NCBI RefSeq assembly: GCF_027244095.1
Contig: NC_069669.1
Location: 23,587,501-23,651,500, forward strand
From: Hemicordylus capensis
Lineage: Eukaryota; Chordata; Lepidosauria; Squamata; Cordylidae
Reading direction: 5' to 3'
Length of the DNA stretch: 64,000 nt
Shown: positions 53,286 to 64,000 of the stretch, piece by piece
Layout of the letters: each line of letters opens with the position of its first letter
How positions within the stretch are numbered: the first letter of the stretch is position 1
Notes under the pieces: model-generated
The model's input: the letters and a program-made list of their open reading frames with translations, nothing else
What the model was told of the DNA's origin: nothing
Database searches by the model: none
Translations under genes and position numbers: made by a program

Positions 53286-55442
53286 AAGGGGGAGCAGGAA
53301 ATATTTGTGGGGAGCCCCTGCTACCCCTATCGGTTACCCCTGGTAACCTGACACCAGCCGTGGTAGAGTAGCTATGAGCGGGTCTTTCTCCTGGGAGGCA
53401 GGGAGCTCTCCTTCCTCCTTGTGGTGCTGAACTGACCTTGCCTCCAGCCTGACCAGAAGCAAACAAGCTCATCAACAACAACACCCTGCTGGCATATCTT
53501 CATTGGCGTCATTCAGAACTTCAACATCCGAGGAGGAATTCAGGGAGACTTTTCAGAGGATCTCAAATGCTTCTCTGTTTTCATACCAGAATGCAAATTG
53601 TCTGGTGCTTGTTCTGAAGCCTCCAGATCTGTATGAAAATACAAGAACACTTGAATATCTGGTGACAGTGGATTGGGAATTGACCATGAGGGAGATATGG
53701 GACTTCCATGGCCAAAGCGTGGGTTGTTCAATGCACTCAAAGAGAAGCAAGACCGTTTCCATGACAACAACCGAAGCATTCTGTCTTCATAAATGAGAAG
53801 TTGCTGCTTTTCAGAGCCGAGGGGATGAAGAAACGTATGTAATGGCAGACTTCTGGGAGACCATCAAAACCTTCTTCATCAGGTCTACAGACATTACCAA
53901 GGGGACTTCTCTCCTGACAGTATCACTATCAGAAATATTTAATTGCCAGAATGCTTGCATGAAAATTCCCGAGCATTTGTGAAACCTGGTGAGAGGCAAG
54001 AGCAGAAAAAGGCAGTTTCAAGCCTCCGTCTTTTGCTGACACCATCTTAGAAGATCCTGTCAGTCACTGTTTTTGTCCTGCTGGATGTCAGAATACGTGT
54101 TTGGAATGATAAAGAGGATTTGGATGAAGGTTTCAGACAGCCGAGGACCTTTCCTCAGCCAGTCATGGTGCCTTTTGAACATAAGGCAATTGTCACAGCC
54201 GGCTCATTGGCAGCTGAGTGACTGCAGTATCAGAGTCCAAAGGGGGCAAACCAGGACTCGGGATCAAGTGGGGAATCAGAGAGGTAGCCAAATGCTGGAG
54301 CTGAGCAGGCCACTGGGAGCCAGAAGAAGGCAGACAAAGCCAGACAACCGGGAGCTGCAGGTAACGGCACACCAGAAACCAAGGAGACCTTCATACTGAG
54401 GGACAGTGGTGCTGCCAAAAGGAAGACGTTGTCCTACATCTATTTCTTCTCTTGGAGGAGCTCGTGGTCAGTCTGGCTGCGTGGGGTCAGTCTAGGGTCC
54501 GAAACTCTATGGTGGCTAAGCGGGTTCTGCCAGCTCTATGGCTGGCCATGGCAGTGCCTTGCGGGGCAGCAGTAGGCAGAGTCTCGGGTCCTCCGCCTCA
54601 ATCTGGCTTGCTCCGGACAGCAACACAGAGAGGCCCGTGCTGGCATTCATTCCTTTCTTTGTGTTTCACCTCGATACCCTGCTACATGTGCCAACAAGAC
54701 CCTCCGGGCAGCTTACAATAGAAGCCACCCTGCAAACAATGCTATTTGCCTTCAGGCCCCTCCAGGACTCCCGTGACTCTCCGCAGTTACTGCCTCCCCC
54801 AAGTCCTCGGCTTGCATGCCGGCCTATTCCAAGCTAGCGTGCATCCTGGGGCCCTCTAGTGGCCTGGGATGGAATCTACACTCTACCCCCCTGGCCAGAA
54901 TGGTGATGAATTCTGCTCTGAGGCAAAAGATGTTTCTTCCCTTCTCTTCTCTCTCTCTCCAGGTTAAGGACCAGATGGATTTCTTTCTCTTCTACGAAAC
55001 CAACGGACAGCATGTTGAGGTTGGGGCTGATCTTGTCTCCATGCGGTTGGCCTCACCTGGAGCGTCGAAAGATCCAGGGCGGCAGCAGCAGTGGCAGATC
55101 TGCAGTGGAGCAGCTGGGAGCTCTGCATGTGGTCCGCCCCCGAGAGCAGCCGCCGCCAGCCGCGGTGGGGGGCAGCCCCCTGCCTGTTGCCCGCTGCCGC
55201 TGGCCTCTGGAGCAGCCCGCTGCTCAGCGCCACCGCTGTCGGTGTCCTCACTTTGCACACAGTGGCATAAGGAGTGGCGAGGGCAGCAGAGAGCGGGGCC
55301 CACCCGGGCGGCCAGCAAGGGCCAGGCAGCAGTGGCAGGGCAGGGCAGGGGGCTGCAGTCGCTGAGCGGCAGTGGCAGGTCACCCAAACACTGAGACACG
55401 GACCACCGCTGACGTTGCGACTCTAGTGATTTACCGGGCCGG
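53286..55442. other. single-copy DNA
   Basis: 53,500-54,060 has a slightly protein-like frame but no recognisable domain and interrupted reading. 55,000-55,440 is GC- and CAG-rich with open frames on both strands. No gene is claimed. Confidence 0.35.
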
Positions 55443-55470
55443 GTGTGTGTGTGTGTGTGTGTGTGTGTTG
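55443..55470 (+). repeat. (GT)n microsatellite
   Basis: About 13 GT units. Confidence 0.95.
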
Positions 55471-56869
55471 TTGTCCACAAATAGCTTCAGTCCGAGTTGG
55501 CAGCATCAACCAGAACACAGCAACCGACATCCCCTCCTAGCAGCATCTAAACTCCACCAGCATCCATCCTTCCTAAAGAGCCACGTTTTATCTTGCAGCT
55601 AGAGGCAAATTGGCCTTTATTGACCAAAACCTCATTCCGAGAGCAGCCTTATAATGGCACCACTGAGATCAAATTCTGCTTCCAGGTTGGCTTGCGGGGG
55701 GGGGGAGGGAGAGATGCCCCCTCGAGCATATTTTTGGAAGTCTATTTTCAGACATCAAGAAAAGTCTTCTTATCCCATAGCTAAAAATGATACAGATGCA
55801 ATTTATTTCCGGAGGGTCTTAGCTCTCAAAAAGGCTGCCTGTGTGGTTTCCCCAAGATGGCTCTAGGGAGTTTATTTTGGAATGTTTCCACAGAAGTATG
55901 GACCCACAACAAATGGTTGCAATATATCCCTGGTTGCATGTCTTACCTGAGCATGGTCACTTGGCCTAAGGGCAGCAGCCACCTTCCCCCTCAGAAGGAA
56001 AAGGGGTTGTGGCCATCTTGAGGGAATATTCTTCAAGATGAGAAATGTCCTGTTATTTTTGCTCAAGCCCTCTTACTCCTCCCTCCTCACCATTCACTCA
56101 CCTGGTTGTCTGTTAAGTATTATCTGAGCTCACAAACATTCCACTCCATTGCGTTACATTGGGGCAGTTTGGGGTTTCGTTTGACTCCTAGGTGTTTTTC
56201 TTCCAGATTTTTGAGGAACAGACATAATTGCAGATTAACCCAACTCTGCCAGTAACTCTGTCTCACCCACAGGTGCTCTGGTTACACATCTGTGTGGACA
56301 AAATGTCCAGCTCTTTCCAAAAAAGATATGACTGGTACCTCCTTGCACGCTCCAAAGCTCAGCACCTTATGTGGCTTGGGGATAAAACCTTTTCCTGCAC
56401 TTTTCCAAAATGGGCAGAATCTGCTTATTTCTCTGCAACATCTAGAAATGGCCTACCCTGATACGGCTTGCTCAGATTTCCGTTTAATGGCTTGGATACA
56501 GTTGAACTGGCTTCCGTAGCCAGACAAGTGGACGTCTAGGTAAGTGCTGCTGACCTCGTTCAGAAGCTGGAGGCGGAGACTGGGTACAGCACACTCGCCC
56601 TCTCCAGCTGGAGCTTGCCAGCAAGCTCCCCGTCTCTGGCTGTGTTGTTACTTAATAGACAACAGGAAATCGGGAGTGGGCCTGGCTCCCAAATCAGGCC
56701 AGGATGCCTCTCCCGCCCTAAGGCTGACCATGCGAGTGGCCCTTGAATGTCTCAGTGTTTGGGGTTCTGACGAAAGGTGGCCTAGACAGCAAGCAAGAGA
56801 GAAGAACGGGTCTCCTTTGGAGTCAGCATGGAGTAGCTAGGCCCTGCTAACTTCCATTTTGTCACTCAC
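55471..56869. other. single-copy DNA
   Basis: A G-run lies at 55,697-55,709. No gene or repeat family was recognised. Confidence 0.4.
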
Positions 56870-57226
56870 TCCTCCAGTTTGGAAAGATCCTTTCGGAGCG
56901 CCTCCCAATCTGTTTTGGATTTCACGACCCTAAATAGTTTCGTATCATCTGCAAATTTGGCCACTTCACTGCTTACCCCAACTTCTCAATCATTTATGAA
57001 CAAGTTAAAGAGCACTGGTCCCAGCACAGATTCCTGGGGGACCCCACTTCTTACTTCCCTCCATTGTGAAAACTGTGAATTTATTTCTACTCTCTGTTTC
57101 CTGTCCTTCAACCAGTTAGCGATCCACACATGAGCCTATCCCCTTATCCCATGACTACTAAGTTTATTCAAGAGCCTTTGGTGGGGAACTTTGTCAAAAG
57201 CTTTTTGGAAGTCCAAGGGCTTATTT
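56870..57226 (-). mobile_element. CR1-type LINE, RT-domain fragment (minus)
   Basis: Reverse of the CR1 reverse transcriptase. The minus strand reads DFQKAFDKVPHQRLLNK, then [38 protein letters not shown] and AKFADDTKLFRVV (about 56,925-56,965). It keeps the AFDKVP motif that the longer copy at 35.4 kb has lost. Both ends are truncated, so it lacks the C-terminus and 3' UTR. Confidence 0.9.
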
Positions 57227-57385
57227 ACAAGGAGAGGTTTGGGAATATTAATAACAATACAGGGGCTTATTTACAGAAACCCAAGAGGTCTAGGCCTCAT
57301 TCCTCCACAGACAACATATTCTCTTTTAGATTGTGATCTCTTTGAGGACAGGGAAGTATCTTTTTTTTTTTTTTTTTAAATTTCA
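57227..57385 (+). mobile_element. L2-type 3' end fragment plus T-run
   Basis: cttttagattgtgatctctt and tgaggacagggaagtatc match the L2-style 3' end at 23.15 and 29.9 kb, followed by an 18-base T-run at 57,360-57,377. Confidence 0.5.
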
Positions 57386-57810
57386 TTGCTCCTCTGCAAC
57401 TGGTATTTAGAGGCATGCTGCGTTTGAGGCTGGAGGTGGCCTATAGCCCTCTGACTAGTAACCATTGGTAGACCTCTCCTCCATGCTAAGCTCCTCCTCT
57501 AAGAACTCTTCTCCTCTAAGCTCTTGCTAAAGCCATCTAGGCTGGTGGCTGTCACCACATCTTGGGGCAGAAAATTCCATAGGTTAATTATGTACTGTGT
57601 GGGAAAGTGCTTCCTTTTGTTGGTTCTCAATTTCTTGGCAATCAGTATAATGGGATGACCCCTGGTTCTAGTGCCATGAGAGAGGGAGAAATTTCTCTCT
57701 CTATCCACACCATGCATAAGTGTATAGACCTCTATCATGTCTCCTTTTGGTCATCTTTTTTCTAAACTCAAAAGCCCCAAGTGTTGTCGCCTTGCCTCGT
57801 AAGGCAGGAC
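57386..57810 (-). mobile_element. CR1-type LINE, 3' part (minus)
   Basis: The minus strand reads LGLFSLEKR-type sequence near 57,770, MIEVYTLMHGVDRERNFSLS, then KKLRTNKRKHFPTQYIINLW and FLPQDVVTATSLDGF, followed by the 3' UTR (ggctggaggtggcc reversed). It is not collinear with the CR1 piece at 56.87-57.23 kb, so it is a separate insertion. It is broken and lacks the last ~60 bp of the usual terminus. Confidence 0.88.
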
Positions 57811-58480
57811 CCTAACCGAAAACATCTCCCAATCTCATTGCAGAACATGATCAATTCTTTTAATTGGGAAGGACTTTTGTTAAGTGGCAAAACTGTCCAC
57901 CCACTTTCCTTAATTAAGAGGGGAGAAATTCCAATTACCACTCCAAAGTAGAAGTAATAAAGCCCCTAAATACCATCCATCAGTCCTCATGATTTGGTAC
58001 GACTGGCATTAATTTTCACAGGCCATCTGTACAGTGATGGATTCATTAAAATGACTTATCTGCTTGTGTACTCATTTTGTAGGGCTGCTGCTTGCCAGAG
58101 AGGAGAAGGCGCAGAGCCAGCAGAGTGAATAATACATGTGCTCAAGACAATATACATGCATCCCTTTATTGGCTTCCAAACTACCTTTTTATTTAACTGC
58201 AAGAGCCTGCAATGAAAACTCCACTCCCCAGGGCTGGCCCGTCCACTAGGAACATAGAGGCAGTCGCCTAGGGCACCGATTGGGGGGGGGGGGCATGAGC
58301 AGTGCCAGGATGCACCACTGCCAGTTATTCCCCCTCCCTCCCACCTTGGATTGCATCCCTGGAGAACCACCCAGTGATGCAAGAATGTAAGAGGTCGTCC
58401 TGCACATTTCGCTCCCCAGAGGGCCTGCACGGTCCGCAGAGTCTCCTTGGCTCATTGCACCCCAGCCCAACCAATAACAT
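57811..58480. other. AT-rich candidate conserved patch, then single-copy DNA
   Basis: 57,840-58,060 is repeat-poor with ttttaattggg, cttaattaag, ccaattacc and cattaatttt, again suggestive of homeodomain-type sites. From 58,210 it becomes GC-rich. No gene was seen. Confidence 0.3.
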
Positions 58481-58781
58481 GGGAGGAGAGCTGGTCTTGT
58501 GGTGGCCCCTTTGCTGAGCAGGGTCTGCCCTGGTTTGCATTTGGATGGGGGACTACCTGTGTGAGCTCTGTAGGACTCCCCATAGGGAATGGGGGCCACT
58601 CTGGGAAGAGCATCTGCAGGCAGAAGGCTCCAAGTTCCCTCCCAGGCAGCAGCATCTCCAAGACAAGGCTGGGAGGACTCCTGCCTGCAACCTTGGAGAA
58701 GCTGCTGCCAGTCTGTGCAGACAAGACTGAGCCAGAAGGACCAAGGGTCTGACTCAGTGTATGGCAGCTTCCTCTGTTCCA
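58481..58781 (+). mobile_element. composite 5S/tRNA SINE, copy 10
   Basis: This copy shows the 5S relation best: tgctgagcagggtctgccct, gcatttggatgggggactac, ctgtgtgagctctgtagg, the last phrase reaching the 5S 3' end (gctgtagg). Part of the leader, the agcatgactt region, is deleted. The tail is gagccagaaggaccaagggt ... agcttcctctgttcc. Confidence 0.87.
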
Positions 58782-59055
58782 AACAGCTAGTGTCAGAAGC
58801 TGCCCTCCGTCTCTTGACTAGGAATGGCTGGTCTCAGCATTCATGGCCAAAGAGAAATGGTCTCAGCCTGGAGTTCCATATTGACAGTTGCAACTTTTCA
58901 TCTCTGAAGTGCTAGAGTTTTGCCCCCATAATAGACTGGGGAACCTTCTCCCACTGGATCCTCAAACCCGCATGGGCTAGAGGACATCGTTAACACAAAC
59001 TGTGATTAACACAAACCAACTATTGCTCATGTTGCCACAAAAACAGCAAAGTATC
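58782..59055. other. single-copy DNA
   Basis: No recognised feature. It separates a tail-to-tail pair of composite SINEs. Confidence 0.4.
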
Positions 59056-59350
59056 ATAGGAAGCTGCTTTATACTGAGTCAGCCCTTGGTCCATCTATCT
59101 CAATACTGTCTACACTGTCTGGCAGCAGCTCTCCAAGGTGTCAAGCAGGTGTCTTTCCCAGCCCTACCCAGAGACGCTGCCAAGGACTGGACCGGGGTGC
59201 CCAGACACTGAGCTGTGCCCCCCTCCCTCAGGGGAATATCTCACAGCAGAAAGCACTCCCATGTAGTCACCCATCCAAATGTGAACCAAGGTGAATCCTG
59301 TTTAGCAAAGGGGAGAATTCATGTTCGCTGCCACAAAACTGGCTCTCCAC
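59056..59350 (-). mobile_element. composite 5S/tRNA SINE, copy 11 (minus)
   Basis: aggaagctgctttatactga, ccatctatctcaatactgtc, cccatgtagtcacccatcca and atcctgtttagcaaagggga. Full length and moderately diverged in the tRNA-like block. Confidence 0.83.
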
Positions 59351-60069
59351 CCAATAGGAAGCTGCCTGCCGAACATGTCACAGCTGCAGGGGGGGCCTCA
59401 AAAGCCACGTGGCTTCAAAATAACCTCTTGGAAAATGCAGACCAGCTGAGTGCTGCATTTGGCACTTTCTTCCCCTGTTGATATGTGGTGGGCCGCAAGC
59501 TACTCCGTTCGGGTTGTTAGATATGCCGAAGTGCAGAGGGCAGCAAACCCTACATTTGATGATGATGGGCCATAAAGGAGAGAGGATTAGAAATACCAGC
59601 CTTGCTCGCCACGGCCCTCGAGCCAGTTACTCTAGAGCAGTTCTCCAGTCAGTGATTTGCCCTGCGCATGGAGGGTGGCTCTTTGGAATTCTCCTGGCAG
59701 CGACATTATTGCTGCATGCTGTAAATTGTGTCCCACGAAGCACCAGCAATAGCCACTGAATGGGCCTTTAAGAGAGCTCAGCAATCCCAAAGAGGAGCTG
59801 GAAGGGGGTAAGAATACCCAGAGCGAGGAGGTGGTTGATGGGAGGCCCAGCAGCCTTTGCCAATCATGCAGGAGCTCATAAAGGCTCCAAAGGCTGGCCC
59901 AAGGCTGCAGAGTGCGTTAGCACAGCGGCAGCCACAACCTGCCACTGTTGTCAGGAGGACCCTGTGAGCTAAGAGCAAAGCAGCTGCTGGCTGGAAGTCC
60001 GTGGCCAGCCTCTCTCCAGAAGAGCGCCACACGCAGGGCCGCCAAATGCCAAGCCCACCGCATTGCTGA
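59351..60069. other. single-copy DNA
   Basis: No gene or repeat was recognised. Confidence 0.4.
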
Positions 60070-60560
60070 AGGGGTCCAGACACTGCCTTTCCGTATTTAA
60101 AAGGATGTAAAAGAACTGCAGTGGCTGCCAATACGTTTCTGAGGGAAATGCAAAGGGCTGGTTATTGCTGATTAAGCCCTCAACTGGCTCCGTCGCCTAT
60201 TAAGAGCTTCTGGGAAGGTCTGCTTACGGTTCCCGTTTGGCGGCCACTCAGGATGTGGCCTTTTCTGTGGCTGCCCCGAAGCTTTGGAATATGCGCCCCA
60301 TTGAAATAAGAGCCTCTGCTTCTCTGTTTGCTTTTAGGAAGATCCTCAAGAGGCACCTGTTTTCTCAGTCTTTTAACTGAAATTAATTTTAAGCTGTTTA
60401 ATTTGTTTTTTTAATGTTATGGGATTCTTTTTACTTTATTTTGTGAAAATTGTAACTGTTTTTATTCTGTTTTATATTGTGTTTTAAATTTTGTACACCG
60501 CCACATATCAAGCGGTATAAAAATACAACAAATAAAAATAAATAATAAATAAAATATATA
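60070..60560 (+). mobile_element. L2-type LINE, 3' part (plus)
   Basis: taaaagaactgcagtggctg encodes LKELQWLP and gcaaagggctggttattg the following FKVL-like part. ggccttttctgtggctgccc, cgaagctttggaatatgcgc and aagatcctcaagaggcacct follow. The T-rich 3' UTR ends gtacaccgccacatatcaag and cggtataaaaatac with an aaataaata tail. Broken frames. Confidence 0.85.
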
Positions 60561-61042
60561 ATTATTCAATAAAATGGTGTTTGAAACTGAAATCCCACAA
60601 ATGTCAAACTGTTCTTTTACTTCCCTTTTGCAAGCACTTGATACAAAATTCTCTTACACACACACACACACACACTGTATCTGTTATATATTTGTTTGTG
60701 GATTTGTTTGTGCAAAATAAAGTCACACTTCCCAATTATTTACAGATACCACATTTTGTATAAACAACCCTGCCACTTAAAGTAGCTGAGTGCACTACTT
60801 TTTACACCAGAATATGCTGAAGGAAAGCTGTAATTAATGGTTCTTATGTAAAATGACTTCACCTGGTTAATGATGGCCTCACCTACTAGATGTAAACTAT
60901 TTTGAAAGGATCTGGAGAAGTGAGATCGAGGGATGGGCACATAGATTGAATTCCTCTTCCAAATACAAAGTGAAGGTATTTTCACAATTTTTCTTGTGAA
61001 AAACACATGCATGCATCTTTCCTACCAAAAATATGGGTGTCT
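60561..61042. other. single-copy DNA with short (CA)n
   Basis: A (CA)n run of about 10 units lies at 60,655-60,675. No gene was recognised. Confidence 0.5.
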
Positions 61043-61206
61043 TTGCCTCTCAATACCAGTTGCAGGAGAGTAACAGCAGGAGAGAGGGCATGCCCTTGCC
61101 TTTTGCCTGTGGGCTGCTTCCCAGAGGCATCCGGTGGGCCACTGTGTGAAACAGGATGCTGGACGAGATGGGCCTGATCCAGCTGGGCTGTCCTAAGGTT
61201 CTTATG
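61043..61206 (+). mobile_element. CR1-type LINE, 3' UTR fragment (plus)
   Basis: accagttgcaggagagtaac, agagggcatgcccttgcctt, aaacaggatgctggacgaga and ccagctgggctgtcctaagg, the last ~165 bp of CR1. Confidence 0.85.
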
Positions 61207-61806
61207 GGTGCATTGTGTGCTCAGCTGTGCAAAGTGTCCAGGGTGCCAACAGTCTGAGGGGCACTGGGCCTCCATGGCCTTCAGGAATGGAGCCATCATG
61301 GCTTCCATCTGCACATTTTCCATGCCCATTTCACTGCAAGAGCTTTGGAAAGTGAAGGAGTTGTCATCATGGTGATCTCTCGCACTTGGTTCATTACAAA
61401 AATCTCTTGATGAAGCCCCAGGAAATGTGGAAAGATAAAGGTGCGGACAAGTCACTCTGTATGGCTTTTTGCCCTGGCCACTAATCTAGAAGAGAAGTGA
61501 TTTTGCAGCCTGGGATGACTGATCACTGGAGGTTGTTTTTAATTCAGCCCTGAAATGGGATCATAAAAATAAAGGATATGATTTCAGCAATTGCCTGAAG
61601 CAAATGACTAAAAAAAAACCTGTCAGTTTTTTAATTTCAAAAATTCATGTTGATATCCGGCTCTAGATATTGGACATGTATCTGCAGGATCTGAAGAGAC
61701 GGGCCAAAAACAAATGCACCATTTCCATGTACATCTTTGGCTGCTAAAGAAATACAAACCTTGTGAAGCAATTTCTTGCACCAGACCACTTTGTGTCTGT
61801 GGAGCT
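61207..61806. other. single-copy DNA
   Basis: A minus-strand open frame overlaps the CR1 fragment and shows no domain. No other feature was seen. Confidence 0.4.
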
Positions 61807-61982
61807 AGGGAGCTGCCTCCTACTGAGTCAGACCCTCAGTCCATCTAGCGCAGTCTTGTCTACTCTGACTGGCAGCCGCTCTCTGGGGTTGCAGGCAGGC
61901 AGTCTTCTTTCCCAGCCCAGCCGACTCTGCACCATGCAAAGCAGCAGCCCTGCCATTGAGCTGGGGGTCCACCCTCCTCAGC
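61807..61982 (-). mobile_element. composite SINE, 3' half (minus)
   Basis: agggagctgcctcctactga, ccatctagcgcagtcttgtc, tctgactggcagccgctctc and a decayed tRNA-like block (tgcaaagcagcagccctgcc). The 5S-like block is missing, as expected for a 5' truncation. Confidence 0.75.
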
Positions 61983-62809
61983 GGAATACTACTAGAACAT
62001 GGGGAGCTGCCTTCTCAGGGGCAGCTCGTCACTTAAGAGCCTCCGATAGCAAACTTAGGACCGCAACTTGAGAGGCAGCAAAAGGCTAAGGCCGCTATGC
62101 ATGTTCAAAGGTTCCCCTCGACAATGACATCTCCAAAGAGCCTTCTCGTGGTTCTATCAGTGCTGGGGGCTGATGCCATTTCCCGCCCCCTGGATTTGTA
62201 ATCTGAGGTTCAACACACAAAAATTCATCTCAAAAGGTGGAGGAAGAGGTGCATCTGTGGAAATGGCCACTGGCCAGCACAAGGTCCTTTAGCATCGGCC
62301 CCTCCAGAATAAAATTGCTGATGTCCTCATTTGACATCGGATTGATAATTGAACCCTGATATGTTTGCATGTTTAAATGGAGGTTTGAGATGGGAGAAGC
62401 GCCTCATGTAATTTGATTCCTGCTCTTCAATTCTTCATTGATTTTAATTGTAGCTGAGCCCTCTATTTGCTGATGTTCAGAATGTGTTTATCTTGTGCCT
62501 CTGGCTAACGTCTCAAGCAAGCTCAGGAAAAAGAGGGAAACTTCAAATGGCAGTCCCCATCTTTCACTCACAGAAGCCCTATTCAAACATTACGTGGCAC
62601 AAGTGTACAGATGTCTGTACACTCATACATGTTTTTGTGTGAAATACTGCATTCATTTTAAAAGTGGACCTGCCCTTTGCATGTTTGGTAGAGATAGAAA
62701 GCAAATTGCTGTACCTGTGTGCAATACAATGTGTGAATATAAACTTTAATCAGACAATTGAATCTTTGTCAATTGGTCAACCAGTTTAAATTTATTAAGT
62801 CTGCATATG
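61983..62809. other. single-copy DNA, possible conserved patch
   Basis: 62,250-62,480 is repeat-poor and AT-balanced with ttgataattgaa, gtttaaatgg and attgattttaattgta. It is a candidate conserved non-coding element by character only. Confidence 0.3.
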
Positions 62810-63210
62810 TATTTATTTATTCATTCAACATATTTATCCACCCAAAACGTATGTCTCTGGGCAGTTTAGAATAAAAATTAAAATTACAGTACATATTAAA
62901 ACAAAATTAAAATGTTAAAACATTAAAATACTTGAAAATTTAACACAATGTTAAAAACCTTGTCTAATCAAAAGCCCGAGTGAACAAATGTGTCTTAACT
63001 GCCATCTTAAATGTTGTCAGAGATGGGGAGGCTCTTATTTAAGCAGGGAGCACATTCCGAAGCCTGGGGGCAGCAACGGAGACGGCCCATCCCTGAGTGG
63101 CCACCAGACGAGCCAGTGGCAGCTGCAGATGGACCTCTCCCGTTGGTCTCAATGGGCGGTGGGGCTCATAGTTAAGAAGACGTTCTCTTAAATATGGAAA
63201 GACCTGTTTG
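62810..63210 (-). mobile_element. L2-type LINE, 3' part (minus)
   Basis: Tail tatttatttattcattc, then tatttatccacccaaaacgt and tctctgggcagtttagaata, then aagcctgggggcagcaacgg and gaccagt-type UTR sequence parallel to the L2 at 28.7 kb (gtcagagatgg, acattcc, ctcttaaata). Confidence 0.8.
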
Positions 63211-63860
63211 CTGGAATGGCATGTCAAGAAGACTGAGCTTAGCTTCACTGCAGAAAATAGCAAATGCAGAAAACAGACACTGACAGATTCACATCATGAT
63301 CAAAACCAACATCATTTCTGCTCAAGCGGACAATTTTGATTTAGAGGCATCTCTGCTGGTGGGTTGCTTTTTCACCGGCTGTCAATCAAGGCAGACAAAA
63401 GGCTCCAGAGAGTTCACTTCAGTACATTAGAGATCACCTTTTCGACAGACAGTTCTGTCTGTTCAGTTTGCCTTGCACTCTCTGAAAGTCCTGTGGGAGA
63501 AGTTCTGGAGAGGCTTGAAGGAAACTTTGCCATCTTATGCAGACAGAACCGCAGGCTTGCCTGACAACAATGCACGGAGCATTAGCTTTGGATTGCCGAC
63601 TCTGCGGAGAAAGGTGGGGGTTGCATCATTGTGATTGTTACCATTTCACAAGTGACTGGCTAACTGCGCCTTACAACAAGGTGGATGACATCCTGACTAA
63701 TGAAGCACTGCTTTTTTAGTGGGAGAAGCATCGGTCCTTCTGAAAAGTTTAGTTCTGCAAGTATCGGAATGCCTAGTGTGTCACTATTGTCCCCAGCGGG
63801 GACCCATTGAATTGCAGCACTTACTCAGCCTCCTGGCTCTGTGATGGCCTCATCCATGGA
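63211..63860. other. single-copy DNA, possible conserved patch
   Basis: Repeat-poor and balanced, especially 63,460-63,720. No domain appears in its short open frames. Confidence 0.3.
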
Positions 63861-63952
63861 AGCGTTCCAGGTGTTGTTGAACTACAACTCCCATCATCCA
63901 CAGTCACAGCTGTAGTTCAGCACCAGCTGGAGAGCCAAGGTTGCCCACCCTT
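63861..63952. mobile_element. palindromic MITE
   Basis: ccaggtgttgttgaactaca, actcccatcatccacag, then agctgtagttcagcaccagc and ggagagccaaggttgcccac. The right arm lacks the gatgatggga part. Same family as 6012-6120. Confidence 0.7.
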
Positions 63953-64000
63953 GCTGTGGGGGCAGGATGTGCAAAACAGCCACCCAACTCCACTGCCAAG

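Noticed and set aside
53503-53796. 97-codon frame with plausible amino-acid composition
   Set aside because: No recognised domain, similar-length frames on the opposite strand, and no splice or start context. The surrounding 500 bp give no continuous reading.
54816-55480. Overlapping 117-192 codon frames on both strands
   Set aside because: GC- and CAG-rich composition keeps frames open by chance. No domains.
56870-57810. Single continuous minus-strand CR1 with an internal insertion
   Set aside because: The order of the protein segments is reversed relative to one collinear element, so two events are needed.
61300-61455. 157-codon minus-strand frame
   Set aside because: Partly antisense of a CR1 3' UTR, and the rest has no domain.

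Overview
This window looks like intergenic or intronic chromosomal DNA from a squamate reptile, most likely a lizard. The diagnostic evidence is its repeats. It holds several copies of a tRNA-headed Sauria-type SINE, many 5'-truncated CR1- and L2-type LINEs that end in short tandem tails, palindromic MITE-like elements, a Helitron, and long (GT)n, (AC)n and (AG)n tracts. I found no host protein-coding gene that I can defend. Nearly all open frames are short, or lie in GC-rich, low-complexity or repeat-derived DNA. No tRNA gene, CRISPR array or operon is present.

Layout. 1-7.8 kb: GC-rich single-copy DNA with SINEs, three palindromic MITEs and a CR1 tail. 7.8-10.3 kb: AT-rich DNA with a 201-bp duplication, a minisatellite and a three-unit ~295-bp tandem repeat that on the minus strand looks like a duplicated exon. 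10.3-15.2 kb: single-copy DNA, a solo ERV-type LTR at 12.93-13.40 kb and a 540-bp foldback array at 14.67-15.21 kb. 15.2-30 kb: SINE, CR1 and L2 fragments, including an L2 with a second L2 tail nested in it (19.8-21.2 kb) and a three-level nest at 27.8-29.2 kb (L2 containing a Sauria SINE whose tail holds a Helitron). 30-37 kb: single-copy DNA, then the two best CR1 copies. 37-50 kb: mainly SINEs, including one with an almost complete 5S rRNA head at 39.08 kb. 50-64 kb: single-copy DNA, a 12-bp array of homeodomain-type sites at 51.9 kb, more CR1, L2 and SINE copies, and a last MITE.

How the parts relate. The LINEs are the likely source of retrotransposition activity. An abundant composite SINE (about nine plus-strand and four minus-strand copies, plus fragments) joins a 5S rRNA-derived block, a tRNA-like block, a unique body and a 3' end resembling the 3' end of the local CR1. 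This suggests Pol III transcription from 5S- and tRNA-type internal promoters and mobilisation by CR1. A second SINE at 39.08 kb joins nearly whole 5S rRNA directly to the tRNA-headed Sauria SINE. Eight palindromic MITE copies carry a motif in their arms that fits the ZNF143 consensus.

Limits. All family assignments are by eye. Boundaries are usually good to 5-20 bp for SINEs and MITEs, and looser for LINEs. Candidate conserved or regulatory stretches rest on sequence character only.
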